7,496 nt of DNA from Syntrophomonadaceae bacterium (GCA_003562605.1 PWUG01000163.1:1-7496), one strand, 5' to 3'. Shown: positions 1 to 6,796, numbered from the stretch's first letter. Made by a program: numbers and translations. The notes: a model not told the origin generated them from the sequence alone.

Positions 1-99
1 ATATCCTATGAAGGACCTTTTGGGGTTGGATACCTTGTGGCTGTTCTGCATCCGGAACAAAACATCAATTCTTCCACCGGTGAAAGGGAGGTTTCTTAA
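1..99 (+). CDS. Class III extradiol dioxygenase-like (LigB/MEMO superfamily) protein, C-terminal end
   Basis: Only the last 32 codons are in the window; the frame is open from base 1 and ends at TAA 97-99. The visible tail contains SYEGPFGVGYLVA, which I recognise as the C-terminal signature of the LigB-type domain found with AMMECR1 in AmmeMemoRadiSam systems. In many Clostridia this domain and AMMECR1 form one polypeptide; here a stop codon separates them and the AMMECR1 start follows at once, so the two are translationally coupled. The family resembles class III ring-cleavage dioxygenases, but the substrate in this context is unknown. The metal-binding region would lie upstream and cannot be checked. 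A classical MEMO protein is less likely because its C-terminus usually looks different. The identification rests on a short tail plus context. Confidence 0.7.
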   Translation: MSYEGPFGVGYLVAVLHPEQNINSSTGEREVS

Positions 100-630
100 T
101 TGTCAACCCTGGATCCCAAACTAAATCCTGCCGGCCTGGCCCGGGATGTTTTAAAGTACTATCTTGAAGAGGGACAGCTGCCGAAAATTCCCGATACACT
201 GCCTCCTGAATATCAGGTTCAGGCTGGCGTTTTTGTATCTCTAAAAAAAGCCGGCCAACTGCGCGGCTGTATCGGGACTTTCGAGCCTGTGCGCAAAAAC
301 CTGGCTGAGGAGATTGCCAACAATGCAGTTTGTGCTGCCGTCAGAGATCCGAGATTTCCGCCGGTCAGCAGAGAAGAACTGCCCGCACTCACTGTTTCGG
401 TCGACATCCTTGGGTCTTTAGAACCGATAAAAAGTGTAAATGAACTTGATCCAAAAAAATATGGTGTTCTGGTGCGCAGCGGTTCGCAAAGCGGGCTGCT
501 GCTGCCTGACATAGAAGGAATAAATACGGTTGATGAACAAGTCGATATCGCCCGCCGTAAAGCCGGTATAGCCCCCGGTGAACCGGTCGAGATCTATCGT
601 TTTAATGTCATCCGCCATTGCGAAAAGTAA
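100..630 (+). CDS. AMMECR1 domain protein (AmmeMemoRadiSam system protein A type)
   Basis: A 176-residue protein made of one AMMECR1 domain. Family hallmarks are visible: VFVSLKK near residues 44-50, the invariant LRGCIG at 54-59, RDPRFPPVS at 82-90, and a glycine-rich GLLLPDIEG at 132-140 before an IYRFNV end. The TTG start directly follows the upstream TAA with no intervening base. It has a strong ribosome site, AAAGGGAGG at 83-91, eight bases before the start, and no ATG gives a better N-terminus. The domain is found across life, and its biochemical role is unresolved. In prokaryotes it often sits with, or is fused to, a LigB/MEMO-like protein and a radical SAM enzyme, exactly the flanking genes here. 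The conserved cysteine (Cys57) in LRGCIG is present. It is probably a cytosolic member of an unknown RNA, protein or metabolite modification pathway, which is inference. Confidence 0.93.
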   Translation: MSTLDPKLNPAGLARDVLKYYLEEGQLPKIPDTLPPEYQVQAGVFVSLKKAGQLRGCIGTFEPVRKNLAEEIANNAVCAAVRDPRFPPVSREELPALTVSVDILGSLEPIKSVNELDPKKYGVLVRSGSQSGLLLPDIEGINTVDEQVDIARRKAGIAPGEPVEIYRFNVIRHCEK

Positions 631-652
631 GAAACAGGGAGTGTATAAATAT

Positions 653-1666
653 ATGCAAAAAGCCCGTTTCTACTTTAAAGAAGAAGGCAAGATTCGTTGT
701 GTGCTTTGCCCCCGCAGCTGCCTGCTCGGAGAAAATCAGGTTGGCGCCTGCGGTGTCCGCCTGGTTGAAAAAGGAGAGCTCTATACAACCAATTATGGTG
801 TTCTGGCAGCGGCGCACCAGGATCCAATCGAAAAAAAACCCCTTTATCACTTTCATCCGGGAAGTTCAATCTTATCGGTGGGTACCTTTGGTTGCAATTT
901 ACTTTGCTCGTTCTGCCAGAACTGGTCTCTGGCCCGGGGCAGACCTGATCAGGCATCAGATATAGTCAGTCCGGAAGAAATCCTGACCATGCTGGAAAAA
1001 GCTGGGGGGCCGGAAAAAGTACCCGGTATTGCCTATACCTACAACGAACCTACTATCTGGTTTGAATTTGTTTACGATACCGCCTCTCTTTTGCACGAAC
1101 ACGGTTATTGTAATGTGCTGGTCACTAACGGTTATATTAACCGCGAGCCGCTGCGCGAACTTCTTCCTTTTGTCGATGCAATGAACATTGATGTGAAGGC
1201 ATTTAGTGACTCTTTCTACCGGGAATATTGCCATGGTTTAAGAGATCCTGTGATTGAAACTGTCGAAGCTGCTGTTAAAAAATGCCATGTTGAAATTACC
1301 TGCCTGCTGATACCAACGCTGAACGACGATGATGCCGAGCAGGAGTCCCTGGCCAGCTGGCTGGGAGGGCTTAGCCCGGACCTGGTTTTGCATTACTCCC
1401 GTTACTTTCCCCAGTATAAGCTTGATCTGCCTCCAACGCCGCCACAGGTTATGGAGCGGGTCAGGGAAACAGCGAAAAAATACCTGCGTTACGTTTATCT
1501 TGGCAATATCGATTTAGCGGGTTCCAATGATACTGTTTGTCCCCACTGCGGTAACCTGCTGATTAAGCGCAGCGGTTACCGGGTTAGTATAGCAGGACTG
1601 GCCGGCACTAAATGCAATAACTGCAGCAACAAAATTAATATTGTTTTACAGGATAATTTATGTTAA
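653..1666 (+). CDS. AmmeMemoRadiSam system radical SAM enzyme
   Basis: A 337-residue radical SAM protein related to pyruvate formate-lyase activating enzymes (COG1180-like). The [4Fe-4S]/SAM motif CX3CX2C is clear: GCNLLCSFCQN with Cys81, Cys85 and Cys88. Additional cysteines form an N-terminal CX2CX3CX9C group (16, 19, 23, 33) and a C-terminal CX2C...CX2C pair (296, 299, 321, 324) that looks like a zinc ribbon or auxiliary metal site. The YTYNEPTIWFEF and HYSRYFPQY segments are typical of this subfamily. I chose ATG 653 because AGGGAG at 636-641 precedes it and the family N-terminus starts near here; an upstream in-frame ATG at 578 would overlap the AMMECR1 gene by 53 bases and adds unrelated residues. 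It lies 22 bases after the AMMECR1 stop and is surely co-transcribed. It should generate a 5'-deoxyadenosyl radical, but the target is unknown. Confidence 0.93.
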   Translation: MQKARFYFKEEGKIRCVLCPRSCLLGENQVGACGVRLVEKGELYTTNYGVLAAAHQDPIEKKPLYHFHPGSSILSVGTFGCNLLCSFCQNWSLARGRPDQASDIVSPEEILTMLEKAGGPEKVPGIAYTYNEPTIWFEFVYDTASLLHEHGYCNVLVTNGYINREPLRELLPFVDAMNIDVKAFSDSFYREYCHGLRDPVIETVEAAVKKCHVEITCLLIPTLNDDDAEQESLASWLGGLSPDLVLHYSRYFPQYKLDLPPTPPQVMERVRETAKKYLRYVYLGNIDLAGSNDTVCPHCGNLLIKRSGYRVSIAGLAGTKCNNCSNKINIVLQDNLC

Positions 1667-1704
1667 CTTTCTTATAGCTTTGCAGGTATTTGTCCTGAAG
1701 AAAG
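1667..1704 (+). other. Imperfect inverted repeat after the radical SAM gene
   Basis: Immediately after the TAA, CTTTCTT (1667-1673) is complementary to AAGAAAG (1698-1704). Inside it CAGG (1683-1686) pairs with CCTG (1694-1697), leaving a 9-base bulge on the left arm and a 7-base loop. No U-tract follows, so it is not a convincing intrinsic terminator. It may be a weak processing or pausing structure at the boundary between the AmmeMemoRadiSam cluster and cdaA, or chance. The rest of the gap to cdaA (to 1783) is A/T-rich; a TAAAAT at 1709-1714 resembles a -10 box but has no well-spaced -35 partner. Confidence 0.3.
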
Positions 1705-1783
1705 CGAATAAAATAGTTATACAAAAAGGCAAACAACTTCAGCCTGCTTGACCAGAAATCTAATAAAGAGGGTTCAACATATA

Positions 1784-2617
1784 GTGGCCATTTGGGAACG
1801 TATTGTTGCAGCAGTTCTTCAATTGAATGTGGGATGGCGCGATGTAGTTGATATCGCAATTATGTCTTATGTTTTTTACAGGTTGATTGTGATTATTCGC
1901 GGCACCCGGGCTGAACAGCTGGTCAAAGGACTTATTGTCCTGCTGTTGGCTATGATTATAAGTGATCAATCCGGACTGGATACCCTTCACTGGACTCTGC
2001 GTCAGACCATGACGGTCGGCCTTATCGCCATTCCAATCGTTTTTCAACCTGAACTGCGCCGGGCCCTTGAACACCTGGGACGGGGCAAAATTTTTAAATC
2101 AACTTATTGGAACTGGAGCGTTCAAGATTTTGATAATATGCTTGATGAACTGATCAAGGCTATCCCTGTCCTGGTTAAAAAGCGTATCGGGGCGTTGATC
2201 GTTATAGAACGTTCAACAGGCCTTAAGGAATATGTCGCTACAGGCATTTCAGTTGAAGGTGTGGTAACTGCCGAGCTTCTAATAAACATATTTTTCCCCC
2301 GCAGCCCCCTTCACGACGGCGCTGTTATTATCCAGGGTAATCAGATAGTTGCCGCAGGTTGTTATCTGCCTCTCACTGAAGATCCTAACCTGGGTAAAGA
2401 ACTGGGTACAAGGCATCGTGCCGGTATCGGCATTACCGAAAATTCTGATGCCCTGGCAATAATTATTTCTGAAGAAACCGGCATTATATCTGTCGCGCAC
2501 GATGGCGTTTTAACCCGTTACTTAGACGAAAAGAAACTGCGGGCAGTGCTTAAAGACCTGCTTTTGCCTGACCGTAAAGAAGGCTTCAGCCTCTGGTCAT
2601 GGAGGAATAACAAGTAG
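1784..2617 (+). CDS. cdaA: Membrane diadenylate cyclase CdaA (c-di-AMP synthase)
   Basis: Condenses two ATP into cyclic di-AMP, the second messenger controlling potassium and osmolyte balance and cell-wall homeostasis in Firmicutes. Three membrane helices are visible near residues 20-38, 46-61 and 76-88, followed by the cytosolic DisA_N cyclase domain (about 105-262). Catalytic signatures are intact: SPLHDGAVI with DGA at 178-180, and GTRHRAG with RHR at 210-212. The length of 277 residues matches the usual size of about 270-280. The frame extends up to TTG 1748, but AAAGAGGG at 1765-1772 lies 11 bases before GTG 1784 and gives the usual short N-terminus, so GTG is preferred. The cdaR start lies two bases after the stop. 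Family knowledge: CdaA is modulated by CdaR and inhibited by GlmM, both encoded next. Confidence 0.96.
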   Translation: MAIWERIVAAVLQLNVGWRDVVDIAIMSYVFYRLIVIIRGTRAEQLVKGLIVLLLAMIISDQSGLDTLHWTLRQTMTVGLIAIPIVFQPELRRALEHLGRGKIFKSTYWNWSVQDFDNMLDELIKAIPVLVKKRIGALIVIERSTGLKEYVATGISVEGVVTAELLINIFFPRSPLHDGAVIIQGNQIVAAGCYLPLTEDPNLGKELGTRHRAGIGITENSDALAIIISEETGIISVAHDGVLTRYLDEKKLRAVLKDLLLPDRKEGFSLWSWRNNK

Positions 2618-2619
2618 CT

Positions 2620-3306
2620 ATGGAAAAATTTTTACGCAGCAACAATCTTGCCCGGGTAATGGCCATTTTTATAGCGGTTATACTCTGGCTTTTTGTGACC
2701 GGTGATCAGATTACCCGGGAAACACCTGCGCGCATCTTATACCAGGTACCCTTAAGAGTTGATAATCTGAATCCGGAATACGTGGTTACAGATATACCCT
2801 CAAGCGTCGATATTACACTTGAAGGTCTCCCCGAAGATTTTGACGACCTGACAGTAGAAGAGATCGGCGCCTACGTTGACCTTGGCGGAAGAGAACCGGG
2901 CAACCACCTGATCCAGGTTCATGGCCAGCCGCCGCGTGGATTAAATCTTATTTCAGTCCAGCCGCAACAGGTCAGGGTTAGTATCGAAGTATATCGTTCC
3001 GAAGATTTCGAAGTGGAGATCGACATGATTGGCACACCGGCCACTGGTTGGGAGCTTGATGAATATGAAGTCATACCTGAAGTGGTACTGGTCGGGGCGC
3101 CTGGCTCTATTTTTGAAAGAGTAGATCGGGTAGTCCTGTTAATTAATTTGACCGGTATGAGATTAATAGAAAGTGTTGAACTCTCTCCGATTGCTTATGA
3201 TGAAGATGGAAACCGGGTGTTGGAAGTGGTGATCGATCCGTCTTTGATTACTGTTCGGCTTGAATTTGAGAGGATCATAATACCGGAAGGTAATGATGAC
3301 GAGTAA
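2620..3306 (+). CDS. cdaR: CdaR, YbbR-domain regulator of CdaA
   Basis: A 228-residue protein with an N-terminal signal-anchor helix at about residues 11-27 (VMAIFIAVILWLFVTG) followed by an extracytoplasmic region of two YbbR-type beta repeats, roughly 39-125 and 128-216. The known role of the family is membrane-proximal modulation of CdaA activity, probably through contact between membrane segments. The Bacillus subtilis protein carries four YbbR repeats and is about twice as long; this one stops after two, with an acidic tail ending NDDE. The stop is followed by a perfect glmM ribosome site after only four bases, so the short form looks natural rather than frameshifted. The start is ATG 2620, two bases after the cdaA stop; GGAGG at 2601-2605 inside the end of cdaA is its likely ribosome site, spaced somewhat long (14 bases). 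Confidence 0.9.
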   Translation: MEKFLRSNNLARVMAIFIAVILWLFVTGDQITRETPARILYQVPLRVDNLNPEYVVTDIPSSVDITLEGLPEDFDDLTVEEIGAYVDLGGREPGNHLIQVHGQPPRGLNLISVQPQQVRVSIEVYRSEDFEVEIDMIGTPATGWELDEYEVIPEVVLVGAPGSIFERVDRVVLLINLTGMRLIESVELSPIAYDEDGNRVLEVVIDPSLITVRLEFERIIIPEGNDDE

Positions 3307-3310
3307 GAAC

Positions 3311-3316
3311 AGGAGG
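3311..3316 (+). promoter_or_regulatory. glmM Shine-Dalgarno that decides a TTG start
   Basis: A perfect AGGAGG core. It is seven bases from TTG 3324 but only one base from ATG 3318, which is too close for initiation. It therefore supports the TTG start and the canonical GlmM N-terminus. Confidence 0.85.
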
Positions 3317-3323
3317 TATGCTA

Positions 3324-4664
3324 TTGGGCAAATTATTTGGAACTGACGGAATCAGGGGTGTGGCCAATCGTGATTTAACCCCCGAACTTGCTTTTAAAAT
3401 TGGACGGATAGCGGCCTGGGTTTTAGGCCGGGAACGTAAAAGTCCCTTATTTATCATCGGACGCGACACACGCCTTTCAGGCTCTATGCTGGAAGGTGCT
3501 CTTGTGGCCGGGATAACCTCCGCAGGAGGTGAAGTACGGATCCTCGGTGTAGCCTCGACACCGGCGGTGGCTTACCTGACCCGGGACTTTAAGGCCTCAG
3601 CAGGAGTGGTTATTTCAGCATCCCACAACCCCATCGAAGACAACGGCCTGAAGATATTTGACAGTCGCGGATTAAAACTGCCCGATGCCCTGGAAGATAA
3701 AATTGAAGAAATCTATTTTAACAACATGGATAAATTACCCCGCCCTGAAGGAGCTCTGCTTGGGCAGTCTTTTATTGACGGGAAAGCTCTCGAGAAATAT
3801 TTAGATCACTTAAGGGATACTGCTGTTTCGCTGGATGGCCATAGTCTTGTCGTCGACTGTGCACATGGAGCGGCCTGCCGGGTGGCTGGTGAACTCCTGG
3901 AACGCCTGGGAGCCAGGGTTAAGTTGCTGCACGATGAGCCTGACGGCAGTCGGATAAACGTTGACTGCGGTGCTACTGATACCGCTGATCTACAGCGTGC
4001 TGTGGTTGAAAGCAGTGCTTCTGTCGGACTTGCTTTCGATGGAGATGCCGACCGGCTCATTGCTGTCGATGAAAAAGGGGCTATTGTTGACGGCGATGCG
4101 GTGATGGCAATTTGTGCCGTCGATATGAAAAACAAGAACTTACTGAAGCAGAATACTTTAGTTGCAACGGTGATGAGCAACGGTGGACTCGACATCTTAG
4201 CTGAAAAGCACGGTTTAAAGGTAATTCGCACATCTGTGGGTGACCGTTATGTTCTTGAAGAAATGATGGAAGGCGGATATAATCTTGGCGGTGAACAGTC
4301 GGGACATATTATTTTCTCTGATCACGCCACTACCGGAGACGGTCTGCTTACTGCATTGCAGTTGCTAAAGGTAGTACAGGAACAACAGCATCCCCTTTCC
4401 GAACTGGCTTCCCATCTGGAGAGACTGCCACAGGTTTTAGTTAATCAAAAAGTGGCTACCAGGGACGGTTGGTCGGACAACCCTAAAATCAGCGCTGCAA
4501 TTAAACAGGTGGAGAAAGAACTTGGCCGGCACGGTCGCATCCTGGTCCGTCCGTCAGGAACTGAACCGAAAATCAGGGTCATGCTCGAAGCGTCTTTGCC
4601 TGAAGAAAAACTTGAGGAGTATGCCCGCTCTCTTGCTGAATTAATTGCCAAAGAACAGTCTTAA
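3324..4664 (+). CDS. glmM: Phosphoglucosamine mutase GlmM
   Basis: Interconverts glucosamine-6-phosphate and glucosamine-1-phosphate, feeding GlmU and UDP-GlcNAc for peptidoglycan. All four alpha-D-phosphohexomutase domains are complete in 446 residues. The phosphoserine loop is ISASHNP with catalytic Ser100. The Mg2+ loop is DGDADR with Asp239, Asp241 and Asp243. The sugar-binding loop is GGEQSGH (322-328), and the phosphate-binding loop is RPSGTEP (409-415). I chose TTG 3324, which gives the canonical MGKLFGTDGIRG; AGGAGG at 3311-3316 is seven bases upstream. The in-frame ATG at 3318 is only one base from that site and so is unlikely. The gene is 17 bases after cdaR and belongs to the same operon. 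In other Firmicutes GlmM binds and inhibits CdaA, linking wall-precursor flux to c-di-AMP. Confidence 0.97.
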   Translation: MGKLFGTDGIRGVANRDLTPELAFKIGRIAAWVLGRERKSPLFIIGRDTRLSGSMLEGALVAGITSAGGEVRILGVASTPAVAYLTRDFKASAGVVISASHNPIEDNGLKIFDSRGLKLPDALEDKIEEIYFNNMDKLPRPEGALLGQSFIDGKALEKYLDHLRDTAVSLDGHSLVVDCAHGAACRVAGELLERLGARVKLLHDEPDGSRINVDCGATDTADLQRAVVESSASVGLAFDGDADRLIAVDEKGAIVDGDAVMAICAVDMKNKNLLKQNTLVATVMSNGGLDILAEKHGLKVIRTSVGDRYVLEEMMEGGYNLGGEQSGHIIFSDHATTGDGLLTALQLLKVVQEQQHPLSELASHLERLPQVLVNQKVATRDGWSDNPKISAAIKQVEKELGRHGRILVRPSGTEPKIRVMLEASLPEEKLEEYARSLAELIAKEQS

Positions 4665-4677
4665 GGGTCCATTTTGA

Positions 4678-4706
4678 TTGACAGGCAAACTAAGGGGTAA
4701 TTTAGT
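4678..4706 (+). promoter_or_regulatory. Candidate sigma-A promoter for glmS
   Basis: TTGACA at 4678-4683 is a perfect -35 consensus. A spacer of exactly 17 bases separates it from TTTAGT at 4701-4706, which matches the -10 consensus at four of six positions. It begins 14 bases after the glmM stop. Transcription would start near 4713, at the base of the G/C-rich hairpin and about 80 bases before the glmS ATG. If real, glmS can be expressed separately from cdaA-cdaR-glmM. Confidence 0.5.
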
Positions 4707-4710
4707 TTTT

Positions 4711-4736
4711 GGGGAGGGGCATAGCATCCCTCCCCC
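4711..4736 (+). terminator. G/C-rich hairpin between glmM and glmS (weak terminator or 5' leader stem)
   Basis: GGGGAGGG (4711-4718) pairs perfectly with CCCTCCCC (4728-4735); a G-U pair can extend it to nine pairs with a seven-base loop. The stem is strong, but what follows (CGATTGTTTC) is a poor U-tract, so termination on the + strand would be partial. The T-run lies on the 5' side, which as A-rich sequence on the other strand does not help a minus-strand terminator either. Because the candidate promoter would start transcription almost at the stem, it may instead be a stabilising or regulatory 5' hairpin of the glmS message. Confidence 0.5.
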
Positions 4737-4762
4737 GATTGTTTCAGGGACATCAGAACATT

Positions 4763-4772
4763 AAACCGGTTT
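4763..4772. other. 10-bp perfect palindrome AAACCGGTTT in the glmS leader
   Basis: AAACCGGTTT is perfectly self-complementary and lies 20 bases before the glmS ATG. It could be a small operator half of a regulator that I cannot name, or chance. No second copy was noticed in the window. Confidence 0.2.
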
Positions 4773-4791
4773 CATAAATGGGGGTAAATAT

Positions 4792-6630
4792 ATGTGCGGC
4801 ATTGTTGGCTATACAGGAACAAGGGAAGCGGCTAATATCCTGATAGATGGTTTAAGAAAGCTTGAATACCGTGGGTACGATTCGGCCGGGATTGCACTAC
4901 AGCGGGATGGGCGCCTGGTTATAAGCAAGGCAGCGGGATCTGTTTCCGATCTGGAAAGTAAACTGGGCGAGCAGTTTAAAAAAGGTGCCGTTGGTATTGG
5001 CCACACCCGCTGGGCTACTCATGGCCGGCCAACAGATAAAAACGCCCACCCCCATTGCAGCTGTGGCGAAGAAATTGCCGTTGTCCATAACGGTATCATT
5101 GAAAATCACCAATCACTGCGCCAGTGGTTGATAGAAGAAGCCGGACATAAGTTTCGTTCAGAAACCGATACAGAAGTCCTGGCCCACCTGGTTGAAGAAT
5201 ACTACGAAGGCGATTTGCTCGAAGCTGTCCGAAAAGCGGTAGGTCGGGTTGAAGGTTCCTATGCGCTGGTTGTAATTACGATCAACGAGCCGGAACGTAT
5301 TGTTTGCGCCCGCCAGGACAGCCCTCTTATTATCGGGCTTGGTGAAGGTGAGAATCTTGTTGCTTCAGATATTCCCGCCATACTTGCCCATACGCGTAAA
5401 ACTAAGATCTTGGAGGACGGCGAATTTGCATCAATCACCGCTGGTGATGTTGAAATATCCGATGTTGACGGAAAGGTGCTCGAGAGGGAAATATTTGAAA
5501 TAACCTGGGATATAGAAGCCGCTGAAAAAGGTGGATACAAGCATTTTATGCTTAAAGAAATCATGGAGCAGCCTACTGCAGTAAAAGAGACAATGCGGCA
5601 GCGAATCGATGCAGCTTCCGGCAAAGTGAACTTAAGCGAGCTCGAATTTACAAAAGAAGAACTATCCTCCCTGGAAAAGATTTTTATTGTTGCCTGCGGT
5701 ACCGCTTACCATGCCGGCTTGCTCGGTAAGGCTATCATCGAAAAAGTGGCAGGAGTCCAGGTTGAAGTCGATGTTGCCTCAGAATTTCGTTACCGGGAGC
5801 CTCTCTTAGGTAAAAACCAATTGGTGATCGTGATCAGCCAGTCTGGTGAAACCGCCGACACCTTAGCCGCCCTGCGGCTGGCCCGGCAGAAAGGGTTGAA
5901 AGTATTAGCGATAACCAATGTCGTCGGCAGCTCGGTCTCCCGGGAAGCAGACCAGGTCCTCTATACCTGGGCCGGACCGGAAATTGCTGTTGCCTCTACA
6001 AAGGCTTACCTGACCCAGCTGGTTGCCCTATACCTGGTAACCCTTTACCTGGGTGAAGCCCGCGGCAGTATTGACCCAAAATTGGCTAAGGAACTGATTG
6101 CGAATCTGACTGCCCTTCCCGGGCTTTTAAAGAAGATACTTTCCGAAGAAAGCCTATCCAAACTGCGTTCATACTGCGATCACCTGGCTCAATGGGAAAG
6201 TGCATTTTTTGTTGGCCGTAACCTGGATTACCCTGTGGCCATGGAAGGAGCACTTAAACTGAAAGAAATATCTTATATCCATGCCGAGGCCTACGCAGCC
6301 GGTGAACTCAAGCACGGCCCACTGGCTCTTATTGTCGAGGGGATCCCGGTTATCGCCCTTGTTACCCAGAAAGCTGTCTTTGAAAAAACCCTCGGGAACA
6401 TCCAGGAAGTAAATGCCCGCGGCGGGGCTGTTTTTGCCATCACCCAGGAAGGTTTCGACGAAGTAGCCCGGCAGGTCGAATCCGTTTTTTACCTGCCTCC
6501 GGTAAACGATATCCTGGCCCCGATCTTAAGTGCGGTGCCGACCCAACTTATTGCTTACTACGCCGCCCTTGCCCGCGGCGGCTCGGTTGACAAACCCCGC
6601 AACCTGGCAAAAAGCGTAACGGTGGAGTAG
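4792..6630 (+). CDS. glmS: Glutamine-fructose-6-phosphate aminotransferase (isomerizing) GlmS
   Basis: Makes glucosamine-6-phosphate from fructose-6-phosphate and glutamine, the first committed step of amino-sugar synthesis. The full length of 612 residues is close to the 609 of E. coli. The N-terminal glutaminase domain starts MCGIVGYTG, with the nucleophile Cys exposed after Met removal; HTRWATHG (71-78), HNGIIENH (99-106) and SETDTE (123-128) complete the glutamine site. Two SIS domains follow, with CGTAYHAG (302-309), SQSGETADT (349-357) and STKAYLTQ (402-409). Isomerase residues equivalent to E. coli Glu488, His504 and Lys603 are present as Glu492, His508 and Lys607, and the C-terminus ends in the canonical AKSVTVE. 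The ribosome site is GGGGG at 4780-4784, seven bases before ATG. It lies 127 bases after glmM. Unlike many Firmicutes, the leader shows no glmS ribozyme. Confidence 0.98.
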   Translation: MCGIVGYTGTREAANILIDGLRKLEYRGYDSAGIALQRDGRLVISKAAGSVSDLESKLGEQFKKGAVGIGHTRWATHGRPTDKNAHPHCSCGEEIAVVHNGIIENHQSLRQWLIEEAGHKFRSETDTEVLAHLVEEYYEGDLLEAVRKAVGRVEGSYALVVITINEPERIVCARQDSPLIIGLGEGENLVASDIPAILAHTRKTKILEDGEFASITAGDVEISDVDGKVLEREIFEITWDIEAAEKGGYKHFMLKEIMEQPTAVKETMRQRIDAASGKVNLSELEFTKEELSSLEKIFIVACGTAYHAGLLGKAIIEKVAGVQVEVDVASEFRYREPLLGKNQLVIVISQSGETADTLAALRLARQKGLKVLAITNVVGSSVSREADQVLYTWAGPEIAVASTKAYLTQLVALYLVTLYLGEARGSIDPKLAKELIANLTALPGLLKKILSEESLSKLRSYCDHLAQWESAFFVGRNLDYPVAMEGALKLKEISYIHAEAYAAGELKHGPLALIVEGIPVIALVTQKAVFEKTLGNIQEVNARGGAVFAITQEGFDEVARQVESVFYLPPVNDILAPILSAVPTQLIAYYAALARGGSVDKPRNLAKSVTVE

Positions 6631-6634
6631 AATT

Positions 6635-6796
6635 ATGGGTCTGCGGCTGCACGTAATTGCCTGGCTTCTATTTCTCCTCTGCGGCATAATATACCTCATT
6701 GCCTCAATTCGCGATCAAGATCCGCTGATGATTGCCGGCAGCGCCTGCTTTATTGTTGCCGTTATCCTTTTTCTCTTTCCTGATAATAAGCAATAA
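6635..6796 (+). CDS. Small two-helix membrane protein of unknown function, coupled to glmS
   Basis: A 53-codon frame from ATG 6635 to TAA 6796. The predicted protein has two hydrophobic helices, about residues 7-24 (VIAWLLFLLCGIIYLIAS) and 31-48 (LMIAGSACFIVAVILFLF), joined by a short charged turn IRDQDP and ending PDNKQ. Arg4 and Arg25-Asp26 flank the first helix, giving a hairpin topology with no room for a soluble domain. GGTGGAG at 6621-6627, inside the last codons of glmS, lies seven bases upstream, and the start is only four bases after the glmS stop, so translational coupling is likely. I do not recognise the family. The composition, clear ribosome site and tight spacing argue for a real gene; the short length leaves some doubt. 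Confidence 0.7.
   Translation: MGLRLHVIAWLLFLLCGIIYLIASIRDQDPLMIAGSACFIVAVILFLFPDNKQ

Noticed and set aside
578..652. Upstream in-frame ATG extending the radical SAM gene into AMMECR1
   Set aside because: It adds 25 residues with no family match, overlaps AMMECR1 and has no ribosome site, while ATG 653 has AGGGAG upstream.
1690..1723. Promoter TTGTCC ... TATACA before cdaA
   Set aside because: Both boxes match at only four positions and are 22 bases apart.
1748..1783. TTG 1748 as cdaA start
   Set aside because: No Shine-Dalgarno precedes it; GTG 1784 has AAAGAGGG upstream and gives a normal CdaA length.
3806..4231. 141-codon minus-strand frame inside glmM
   Set aside because: It is the complement of conserved GlmM coding sequence, serine- and threonine-rich, with no start context. 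The other minus-strand frames across the window are rejected on the same grounds.
4665..4791. glmS ribozyme
   Set aside because: The gap is too short and lacks the conserved core and cleavage site.
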